From Cardiobacteriaceae bacterium TAE3-ERU3 (GTDB taxonomy: Bacteria > Pseudomonadota > Gammaproteobacteria > Cardiobacteriales > Cardiobacteriaceae), in NCBI GenBank assembly GCA_019218315.1, contig JAHUUI010000002.1, forward strand, positions 62,001-126,000: a DNA stretch of 64,000 nucleotides, read 5' to 3'. The translations under genes were made by a program, and so were the position numbers. A model generated the notes under the pieces. The model was given only the letters and a program-made list of their open reading frames with translations, was not told where the DNA came from and made no database searches. Numbering within the stretch: position 1 is the first letter of the stretch; each line of letters begins with the position of its first letter. Below, piece after piece: positions 58,101 to 64,000 of this stretch.

Positions 58101-58279
58101 TCTAGCTGTTCAGGCGATGCCCCGGGCATAACGATCGTGGTAACGACAACAGGAAAATCCATATCCGGGAACTGCTGTACCTTCATGCGCTCAAAGCTGA
58201 TGATGCCGCCAAAGGTCAGCAGCACAAATGCCATGATGGCAAAAACCGGATTTCGGATGGAGAACGCGGAAAAATTCAT
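55196..58279 (-). CDS. RND efflux transporter, inner-membrane pump
   Basis: A 1027-residue HAE1-type RND pump that exports drugs or other amphiphiles using the proton gradient. There are twelve membrane segments, two large periplasmic loops, and the TM4 proton-relay motif GILVDDAIVEIENI near residue 400. The N-terminus FSIRNPVFAIMAFVLLTFGG and the segment QQFPDMDFPVVVTT are typical. The length matches AcrB and MexF (about 1030-1060). It starts three bases after the adaptor gene. No TolC-type channel gene lies next to it. Confidence 0.95.
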   Translation of the reverse strand: MNFSAFSIRNPVFAIMAFVLLTFGGIISFERMKVQQFPDMDFPVVVTTIVMPGASPEQLENDVAKKIEDKISGIEGGKKILTTIQSGVTTVVQEFRLGKDIQEALDDVRSAVGEIRGNLPAAAEEPVISKIGTTGLPIVTYTISNDAMDQEALSWFVDDYISKLLSGLEGVGSVGRVGGVDREVHVDVDPLALKAYGGTVAGVSDQLRAIQQDAPGGEASVGDNKQSIRALGAIKQASQLPDMQIPLGNGNILRLGQMANIKDTYAEPTSIALLNGKPVVAFEITRSRGASEVEVAGRVQQALDQLVADRPAFKIEKVYDLAKPVGDDYHASLQMLIEGAILAVIVVFAFLRNLRATIIAAVALPLSVIPTFAGMYLLDFSLNIISLLALSLVIGILVDDAIVEIENIIRHLRMGKTPYQAAMEAADEIGLAVVATTFTLIAVFLPTAFMTGVVGQFFKQFGWTASIAIFVSLLVARLLTPMMCAYLIKPEKKHPQKRSRMMDGYLRIVHYALSWRWLTLIIVVAMFTGSLFLTRYLPAGFLPPDDFSQTRVKIELAPGATIEETSEVARWTRETIEDLPSIENIYTSIGHLQGGIDPAQGGHGSVRQAALNIELIPRGERPVKTEIEQQIRERLADIPGARFKVGLSNGGEGGYKVSIYGDNYAQLRESAHKIMREIRDIPGVATVTSNEGIASQELQVIPNELAMAENGVSTEAIAHAIRVATAGEYSQRLPKLNLNTRQIPILVRLPKEARGDLAILENLNVQSSTGQPVRLGDVASLQFGSAPSGISRLDRSREITITADTADGQIGELVKQVKALPAMQSLPPGVHAADQGQADDMKELFEGFATAMGIGVISIYGVLVLLFRRWLQPFTILMALPLSLGGAFVGLMLAHAGLSMPSLIGLIMLMGIATKNSILLVDYAIIAEKSGKSRYDALIDACRKRARPIIMTTIAMGAGMVPLILGWGGADPTFRQPMAIAVFGGLITSTLLSLIVIPTFYTFMDDIARLFKRLFGSREAKPSEHTA

Positions 58280-58282
58280 GAA

Positions 58283-59326
58283 TTACTGCTCTTCTGGATT
58301 GGCGACCACACGTACATGATCACCATCGGTAAGAAAACCGCCGCCTCGTGCAACAATGCGGCTTTCAGGCGTTAAGCCATCGTGGACTTCAACCATAGAC
58401 CCAACACGCCGCCCCAATTCAACTTGCTGCCGATGCGCGGTATCGTTGCTATCGACTAACCACACGTAATTGCGTCCGTCATTAGGTTGAATGGTATTGG
58501 CCGGAATCAACATTTGTTCGTTAGCACCGAGCAAAAACTCTCCTGACACCAGCATACCAGCACGCAACGCCGGGTTGCGCTGTAAGCTGACGAATACAGT
58601 GACTTCTCTGCTCTGCTGGTTAATGGTTGGCGCGATGTTATACACTTTGCCTTCGACTTGTTCGCCGCCGGGCAAGCTTACCTGAGCAACACAGCCTTCA
58701 TTAATTTGACCAATGTTATCGAGCGAGACTTGCGCACGCCACGTGAGAACTCCATTGGCAATGATGCGGAACAGGGGCATGCCGACATTGGCCGTCGCGC
58801 CCAGCACTGCCTGTTTATCACTGATGATACCGCTGACTGGCGCTTTAACTTCGCTATAGCCGAGCTGTAAACGGCTGGAATCAAGCTGCGCTTGTGCGGC
58901 ATTGACGTTTGCTTGTGCGTCCTGTTCAGCACTGATGTAGCGCTCCCCTTCAATGCGGCTCATCGCATCTGCTTTAAGCAGCTTATTGGCACGTTTGGCA
59001 TTATCTCGCGCCTGCTTTAGCCCGACTTGTGCCTGCGTTAATTGTGCTTTGGCACTGGTGATGTCGTTTTGAATCAGTGCATCATCAAAGCGGGCTAAAA
59101 CTTGCCCCTTCTCAACCCAGTCGCCAAGCTCTGCGTGGATTTCTTCCAGCGTTGTGCCATTCAAACGGGCATTGACCACCGCTTCATCGCGTGGCTCAAG
59201 GTAACCACTTGCCGTTACAGACTTTTCGACCGGACTGAATTGTGGCTGCACAATGCTGACTGTCAAAGCGGTCTGCGCCTGTGCGACACAAAATATCAAA
59301 CTCAACAAAACTAGCAAAAAACGCAT
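58283..59326 (-). CDS. RND efflux periplasmic adaptor (membrane fusion protein)
   Basis: A 347-residue periplasmic adaptor that links the RND pump to an outer-membrane channel. The signal peptide (1-19) ends AQA without a lipobox. The biotinyl-lipoyl halves, an alpha hairpin (about 85-160) and a beta-barrel (LGEVKAPVSGIIS-like segment GYSEVKAPVSGIISDK at about 154-169) match the HlyD/AcrA family. It is the first gene of the pump pair; the WrbA-like gene ends 21 bases before its start. Confidence 0.94.
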   Translation of the reverse strand: MRFLLVLLSLIFCVAQAQTALTVSIVQPQFSPVEKSVTASGYLEPRDEAVVNARLNGTTLEEIHAELGDWVEKGQVLARFDDALIQNDITSAKAQLTQAQVGLKQARDNAKRANKLLKADAMSRIEGERYISAEQDAQANVNAAQAQLDSSRLQLGYSEVKAPVSGIISDKQAVLGATANVGMPLFRIIANGVLTWRAQVSLDNIGQINEGCVAQVSLPGGEQVEGKVYNIAPTINQQSREVTVFVSLQRNPALRAGMLVSGEFLLGANEQMLIPANTIQPNDGRNYVWLVDSNDTAHRQQVELGRRVGSMVEVHDGLTPESRIVARGGGFLTDGDHVRVVANPEEQ

Positions 59327-59347
59327 AAAGCACTCTCTAACATAAAA

Positions 59348-59935
59348 TCATAATTTGGGGCGCTGCAATGCCCAGCGTGCAACCCGAGCCCCTTGAGCGC
59401 GCGCCAGATCACGCTCGACCTGAAGCACATCATTGCTCATCCCAACCCGGCTTGCACCATAAGGTGAGCCGCCGCCTTCGGTCGTATTCAGCGCTGCCTC
59501 ACTATAAGGAATACCGCAGATCAATGCGCCGTGATGCAATAACGGCACCATCATGCCCAGCAACATGGATTCCTGCCCACCGTGCATACTGCCGCCACTG
59601 GCAAATACCGCTGCGGGCTTGTTCATCAACGCTCCCGATAGCCACAAGCCAATATTTTCCTCGAAAAAATGCTGCAGCGGTGATGCCATTTGCCCAAAGT
59701 GAATTGGGCTGCCAAGTGCTAAACCATCACACTGCTGTATATCTTCTGGTGTCACATACAACGCACCACTGTCCGGCACCTGATCAGGATCGTCTTGTCG
59801 GGCCGCGCGAATAGCGGGCACCGTGCGCAAGCGCGCTTCAACACCGGAAACTGACTCAACGCCCAGTGCGACTTCCTGAGCCAAGGCCTCAGTTGCACCA
59901 CCTTCCGAATAATAAAGTACTAAAACTGTTATCAC
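59348..59935 (-). CDS. WrbA-like NAD(P)H:quinone oxidoreductase / flavodoxin-fold protein
   Basis: A 195-residue flavodoxin-fold protein of the WrbA/NQO family, which uses FMN to reduce quinones by two electrons. The FMN phosphate loop is in LYYSEGGATEALAQEV (about residues 6-21), LGSPIHFGQMASPLQHF contacts the ring and SGGSMHGGQESML is the third FMN loop. The start is uncertain: GTG at 59950 is possible, but GGAGAAAGG upstream favours the GTG at 59935. It precedes the RND adaptor gene, suggesting a joint response to quinone-like compounds; that link is an inference. Confidence 0.88.
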   Translation of the reverse strand: MITVLVLYYSEGGATEALAQEVALGVESVSGVEARLRTVPAIRAARQDDPDQVPDSGALYVTPEDIQQCDGLALGSPIHFGQMASPLQHFFEENIGLWLSGALMNKPAAVFASGGSMHGGQESMLLGMMVPLLHHGALICGIPYSEAALNTTEGGGSPYGASRVGMSNDVLQVERDLARAQGARVARWALQRPKL

Positions 59936-60127
59936 TACCCTTTCTCCCACTAAACCCGTATTATTTCCCGATTAGGCCTAAAAAAGTTCTTTTTATTATT
60001 TTTTGCTGTTTTTTACTGACTTGCTCTTTTGCGCAGGTTTTACACAAGATTTTGTAAAATGTACCTAATGCAGGTATAAATAACGCCCAAGAACATTTCA
60101 TTAAATATTTCAATACAGAGAGCCATC

Positions 60128-60454
60128 ATGAAAGCAGCTGCATATTTTACCGCATTATTGTCCGCATTAGTGCTATTAGGTTGCGCGACGCCGGCCTCTA
60201 CATTTCAGGAAATCAGTGATGCGCGCTCTGCTGTAACCCAAGCCGCAATGCAAATGGCCAATTGTCGCTGTGAGGATAGTGCTGCTGCGTCACCTTGCGC
60301 GTGTGACGTTTTGAAAGAAGCACAATCAGAAATTAGCCGAGCAGAAGCTTTGCTTCACGATGGTGATCAAGTCGCTGCATCCCAAGCAGCACACAAAGCG
60401 TTACTTTATAGCCAAAACTTACTTCGCGAACTACATCATGGCGCAAAAAATTAA
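60128..60454 (+). CDS. Small lipoprotein, DUF4398-like
   Basis: A 108-residue predicted lipoprotein with lipobox LLGC (Cys19). The mature part has alanine-rich helical repeats (SDARSAVTQAAMQMA, EAQSEISRAEALL, DQVAASQAAHKALLYSQ), the DUF4398 style of amphipathic helices, and four cysteines in CRCEDSAAASPCAC. It ends overlapping the next gene by 17 bases. The role is unknown. Confidence 0.78.
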   Translation: MKAAAYFTALLSALVLLGCATPASTFQEISDARSAVTQAAMQMANCRCEDSAAASPCACDVLKEAQSEISRAEALLHDGDQVAASQAAHKALLYSQNLLRELHHGAKN

Positions 60455-60911
60455 TGTTCTTATCGTTAGTGCGGACGCATTAACAGTCAGTGTAATACCA
60501 GTTGATGAGCAAAAAAATTGCGCTCGCTGCGAAGCTGGCCAAGGTTGTGGCAGTATGCCGTGGTTTCGAGGCTTATTTCGCAACCGCCATGCTCTCAAAC
60601 TCCCTCAAACCACGCCCCCCATGGCTGAAGGCGATAGCGCCACACTGAGCATTGCCACCGATACTCTCAATAAACTCAGTTTCTTTACTTATGCTATACC
60701 CTTACTGAGTTTCATCACTACTCTATGGCTCAGCCAAGCAATTTCGGAAGGATTGCAGCTTATGGGTGCACTCTTGGCTATGGTTATCACTTTCTTTATC
60801 AGCCACCGTTATAGCAGCAGTATCTTGCACAAAAAACTCTACCTGTCTGTTGACCAAGCCTCATCACCTAAAATTTACCCCTTTGGCTATTCAAAAAGGA
60901 ATAATCTTTAG
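60438..60911 (+). CDS. SoxR-reducing/RseC family membrane protein
   Basis: A 157-residue RseC/MucC-like inner-membrane protein. The N-terminal soluble part has the cysteine cluster CARCEAGQGC (Cys28, Cys31, Cys37), followed by two membrane segments (about 80-102 and 105-125). RseC influences sigma-E signalling and, with RsxABCDGE, keeps SoxR reduced. In E. coli it is in rpoE-rseABC; here it is apart from those genes. The frame is open to 60360, but the ATG at 60438 starts the family N-terminus and is preceded by the end of the lipoprotein gene. Confidence 0.85.
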   Translation: MAQKINVLIVSADALTVSVIPVDEQKNCARCEAGQGCGSMPWFRGLFRNRHALKLPQTTPPMAEGDSATLSIATDTLNKLSFFTYAIPLLSFITTLWLSQAISEGLQLMGALLAMVITFFISHRYSSSILHKKLYLSVDQASSPKIYPFGYSKRNNL

Positions 60912-61140
60912 TTGATCTATTTATACCTAAGTTGAGCATAGTAAAGCTTATTACCGCTGGTGATAAAGCAAATATCAAAAAAATTACAGCTTTAACATCG
61001 CCCTATAAAAATAGAGTATTGATAATTAACTTAAAAGTAATGATAAAATTAATATTCAAACGATACTAATGACTTCAAATTTTTCTCAGTAGCTTCAATC
61101 GGCTTTATCTACCGATTTTGATCGTTCTTGAAAGATATCA
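60912..61140. other. AT-rich intergenic region before purL, possible small RNA
   Basis: About 230 bases without a convincing reading frame. TTGATA (61019-61024) and TAAAAT (61044-61049) make a weak promoter with 19-base spacing. A small hairpin ATCGG...CCGAT followed by TTTTG (about 61098-61121) precedes the strong terminator at 61141. The region may be the 3' leader of the rseC transcript or a small RNA of about 100-110 bases. Confidence 0.35.
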
Positions 61141-61166
61141 GGGCAGCAGTGATGCTGCCCTTTTTT
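61141..61166 (+). terminator. Rho-independent terminator upstream of purL
   Basis: An 8-bp perfect stem (GGGCAGCA/TGCTGCCC) with a 4-base loop, followed by six T. It ends transcription of the rseC operon or of a small RNA before purL. Confidence 0.9.
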
Positions 61167-61242
61167 GTTTCACCACCCAATCTCCACATTAATCGTTTGC
61201 TTGGTGTAAAATTACGTATTTTCTAACTGGACTGGATTAGTC

Positions 61243-64000
61243 ATGCCGCATCGTCTGTTTATTGCCAAACGCGCTGAATTTACCCACCTCACTGCTCTTG
61301 CATCCCGTTTAAGCCAGCAGCTCAGCCTTCCCGAGCTTAATGCTGTGCGTAGCGTGGTTATTTATGACGTCCACAACTGTCCTGAATCATTACTCGACAC
61401 TGCCATCAGCAAAGTTTTTGCCGACCCTGTCAGTGATGAGGTTATTAATGAATTACCAGCTGGTGATTTTTGCTTCGTTGTCGAGCCCCTTCCAGGTCAA
61501 TTTGATCAGCGTGCTGACTCAGCCGAGCAATGCCTGCGTCTGATTGATGAAGAATTTAACGATACAGTCGTTACAGCAGCGACTGCTTATATTTTTGAAG
61601 GAACATTCAGTGCCGAAGAGCAACAACGCCTTAAAGACCACTTCATTAATCCGATAGAAAGCCGCGAAAAAGACCTCAGCGACATGCGCCTACCTGAAGC
61701 AGGTAATCCGGATCCTGTGCCACGCTACGAAGGCTTTAACGACCTCGACAAGTCAGCATTAAATGAATGGCACGAAGCCCACGGCCTTGCCATGACACAA
61801 GCCGACCTTGCTTTGGTACAAAAGTATTTCCGTGAGCAAGGCCGCGTTCCGAGTGAAACAGAAATCCGTGTGCTCGATACCTACTGGTCAGATCACTGCC
61901 GCCACACCACCTTTACCACCGCTATTGAGGAGGTAAATCCACCACAAAGCAACTTTGGCCAGTTTTTAGCACAAGAGCTCAATCACTATCAGAATATGCG
62001 CCAAAGCGTTTACGGTGAAAAAGCTGCTACACGCAGCGATACACTGATGGATCTGGCTACTATTGATGCCAAATATCTGCGCCAAGTTGGGAAAATCGAT
62101 GATGTTGAGTTTTCTGCTGAAGTGAATGCTTGCTCTGTTTTCATCAATGTCGATGAGGATGGAGAAAGCAAAAAATGGCTGTTGCAATTCAAAAATGAAA
62201 CCCATAACCACCCAACTGAAATTGAGCCTTTTGGCGGCGCGGCAACCTGTATCGGTGGTGCGATTCGCGACCCCTTATCCGGCCGTGCTTTCGTCTATCA
62301 AGCTATGCGTCTTTCAGGCTCAGCAGACCCTCGTGAAGCAGTAACTGATACCCTTGAAGGAAAATTGCCGCAAATCACTATTGCTGAAGGTGCAGCTGCC
62401 GGCTCATCGTCTTACGGTAATCAAATTGGCTTGGCGACCGGGCAAATCGTCGAAGTTTATCACCCGGGTTACAAAGCGAAGCATATGGAAGTCGGGGCTG
62501 TGGTTGCTGCGGTACCAGCCGAGCACGTCCGCCGTGAAGAACCAACAGCTGGTGATGTCGTATTATTACTCGGTGGAGCAACAGGTCGTGATGGTTGCGG
62601 CGGTGCTACCGGTTCATCACGCGCGCAGCACGGCGAATCATTGACTGAAAGTGCTGCTGAAGTGCAAAAAGGTAACCCACCAGAGGAGCGTAAATTACAG
62701 CGCTTATTCCGCCACCCTGATTTTGCCAAACGGATCAAACGTTGTAACGATTTTGGTGCAGGTGGTGTTGCTGTTGCCATTGGTGAACTCGCCGATGGTT
62801 TACATATTAACTTGGACAATGTACCAGTTAAATACCAAGGCTTGTCAGGAACTGAGCTAGCCATTTCTGAGTCCCAAGAGCGCATGGCAGTAGTCGTTGA
62901 TGCTGATGACGTTGCAGTCATGCAGCGTCTTGCAGCCGAGGAAAACCTCACAGCCAGCCACGTCGCGACTGTGACTGATGACAACACCCTGACGATCGTT
63001 TTCCAAGGTGAAACAATTGTCTCGCTTGACCGCGAGTTTCTCGATACAGCCGGCGCACCGAGCACACAGTCTGGTGTCAATTTACACAATCCAGATTTCT
63101 CAGCCAGCCCTCTCAACACCCCACAACCAACGGATGATTGGCGTACTGCACTTAATGAGCAGCTGGCTTCGCTCAAGTATGCTGATCAGCGAGGCCTTGG
63201 CGACCGCTTTGACCACAGCGTTGGTGCAGCTGGTGTGTTATTACCATATGGTGGAAAAACTCAGCGCGCCCCTGCAGAAGCATCCGTCTATGCTCTGCCC
63301 ACCGAAGGACATACAAATACAGCTTCAATTCTCGCCTACGGATTTGATCCCGACCTGAGCGCATGGAGCCCATATCATGGTGGCGTCTATGCAGTCGTTG
63401 AGGCAACGGCACGTTTGGTCGCGTGTGGTGGTAATGCTCAACGAGCACATTACTCCCTGCAAGAATATTTCCGTCGCCTTGGTGAGTGCCCTGATAACTG
63501 GGGCTTACCATACAGTGCCTTACTTGGCGCACATCATGCGCTCAATGCCTTGGAACGCGCTGCTATTGGCGGCAAGGACTCAATGAGTGGTAGCTTTAAC
63601 GAGCTGCATGTTCCACCAACATTGATCGCTTTCGCCGTCGGTACTGTCGATACGCACCACGTAGTCAGTCCTGAATTCAAGGATGCAGGACATCAGCTTT
63701 ACTGGCTGCGTTGCCCACAAAATGAACAGCAACTCCCGGACTTCGCAACTTTCTGCAAAAATAACGCTTTCTTGCATCAAGCGATTGCTGAGGGCAATGT
63801 GCAAAGTATCCGCAGTATTCGCCATGGTGGCATTATTCAGGCAATTTACGAAAGCAGCTTAGGCAATAACATTGGCGTTGAAATAGAGCAATTAAATGAT
63901 CTATTTACAGCAGAATACGGTGGTTACTTAATCAGTGCCAAAGGTGGCTTGGGTATTGCCGAGAACTTGCACAACATTGGCTATACCATTGCCGAACAAG
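61243..64000 (+). CDS. purL: Phosphoribosylformylglycinamidine synthase, clade-II type (3' end outside window)
   Basis: The first 919 residues of single-chain PurL, which converts FGAR to FGAM in purine synthesis with glutamine and ATP. The frame is open to the window end. The N-terminal part has LPGQFDQRADSAEQC and NPIESREKDL, and the FGAM domain has LDTYWSDHCRHTTF and FKNETHNHPTEIEPFGGAATCIGG. These match the clade-II form known mainly from Firmicutes and Bacteroidetes, not the ADEXX-type proteobacterial PurL (LAQSNSEHCRH). The glutaminase domain lies beyond the window. There is no strong ribosome binding site before the ATG. Confidence 0.95.
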   Translation, partial: MPHRLFIAKRAEFTHLTALASRLSQQLSLPELNAVRSVVIYDVHNCPESLLDTAISKVFADPVSDEVINELPAGDFCFVVEPLPGQFDQRADSAEQCLRLIDEEFNDTVVTAATAYIFEGTFSAEEQQRLKDHFINPIESREKDLSDMRLPEAGNPDPVPRYEGFNDLDKSALNEWHEAHGLAMTQADLALVQKYFREQGRVPSETEIRVLDTYWSDHCRHTTFTTAIEEVNPPQSNFGQFLAQELNHYQNMRQSVYGEKAATRSDTLMDLATIDAKYLRQVGKIDDVEFSAEVNACSVFINVDEDGESKKWLLQFKNETHNHPTEIEPFGGAATCIGGAIRDPLSGRAFVYQAMRLSGSADPREAVTDTLEGKLPQITIAEGAAAGSSSYGNQIGLATGQIVEVYHPGYKAKHMEVGAVVAAVPAEHVRREEPTAGDVVLLLGGATGRDGCGGATGSSRAQHGESLTESAAEVQKGNPPEERKLQRLFRHPDFAKRIKRCNDFGAGGVAVAIGELADGLHINLDNVPVKYQGLSGTELAISESQERMAVVVDADDVAVMQRLAAEENLTASHVATVTDDNTLTIVFQGETIVSLDREFLDTAGAPSTQSGVNLHNPDFSASPLNTPQPTDDWRTALNEQLASLKYADQRGLGDRFDHSVGAAGVLLPYGGKTQRAPAEASVYALPTEGHTNTASILAYGFDPDLSAWSPYHGGVYAVVEATARLVACGGNAQRAHYSLQEYFRRLGECPDNWGLPYSALLGAHHALNALERAAIGGKDSMSGSFNELHVPPTLIAFAVGTVDTHHVVSPEFKDAGHQLYWLRCPQNEQQLPDFATFCKNNAFLHQAIAEGNVQSIRSIRHGGIIQAIYESSLGNNIGVEIEQLNDLFTAEYGGYLISAKGGLGIAENLHNIGYTIAEQ

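Overview
The window is a dense stretch of a gammaproteobacterium-like chromosome of moderate GC, with about 57 protein genes, one tRNA and no insertion sequence, prophage or CRISPR array that I can see. The metY-rimP-nusA-infB-rbfA-truB order, pilT-pilU, parE-parC, guaB-guaA and rnt support Gammaproteobacteria. A SufU/SufT-type SUF operon and several genes of unusual type (a large DUF3333-type PstA, an AapJ-like binding protein, a clade-II-like PurL, a carnitine-type acyltransferase) suggest a lineage away from the enterics. Cardiobacteriales-like bacteria are one guess; the sequence alone does not settle it.

Layout. 1-4855 (+): the end of argH, a small lipoprotein, a DUF6394-like membrane protein, a two-RCK potassium channel, an alpha/beta hydrolase and a PfkB-family sugar-phosphate kinase. 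5098-8530 (-): proC-yggT-mnmG plus a 64-residue unknown, joined by ATGA overlaps. 8660-16941 (+): the type IV pilus retraction ATPases PilT and PilU, then topoisomerase IV parE-parC, with a choline/carnitine O-acyltransferase gene coupled to parC. 17016-23106 (-): an NlpC/P60 hydrolase and a complete pstSCAB-phoU operon. 23228-24594 (-): a HIRAN protein and an OmpA-like lipoprotein. 24675-31838 (-): initiator tRNA, rimP, nusA, infB, rbfA, truB and queA. 31936-35672 (-): guaB-guaA and rnt. 35934-37277 (+): gdhA.

37617-38341 (-) is an orphan island: a 214-residue unknown preceded by a coupled 27-codon gene. 38574-47448 (-) is a SUF iron-sulfur operon (sufR-B-C-D-S-U-T-grxD) that carries a RhuM-Fic protein between sufS and sufU and a ClbS/DfsB-like protein between sufU and sufT, and is followed closely by an orphan amino-acid binding protein. 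47524-54070 (-): a TgpA-like transglutaminase, a DUF58 protein and smc. 54246-59950: a thioredoxin-like protein, a small membrane protein, an RND pump with its adaptor and a WrbA-like flavoprotein. 60128-64000 (+): a small lipoprotein, an RseC-like protein and the first three quarters or so of purL.

The most interesting points are the Fic-domain protein translationally coupled to sufS, the eukaryote-type carnitine acyltransferase translationally coupled to parC, the hidden 27-codon gene at 38258-38341, the initiator tRNA with a U1-U72 mismatch and U73, and a hairpin that buries the pstS ribosome binding site.
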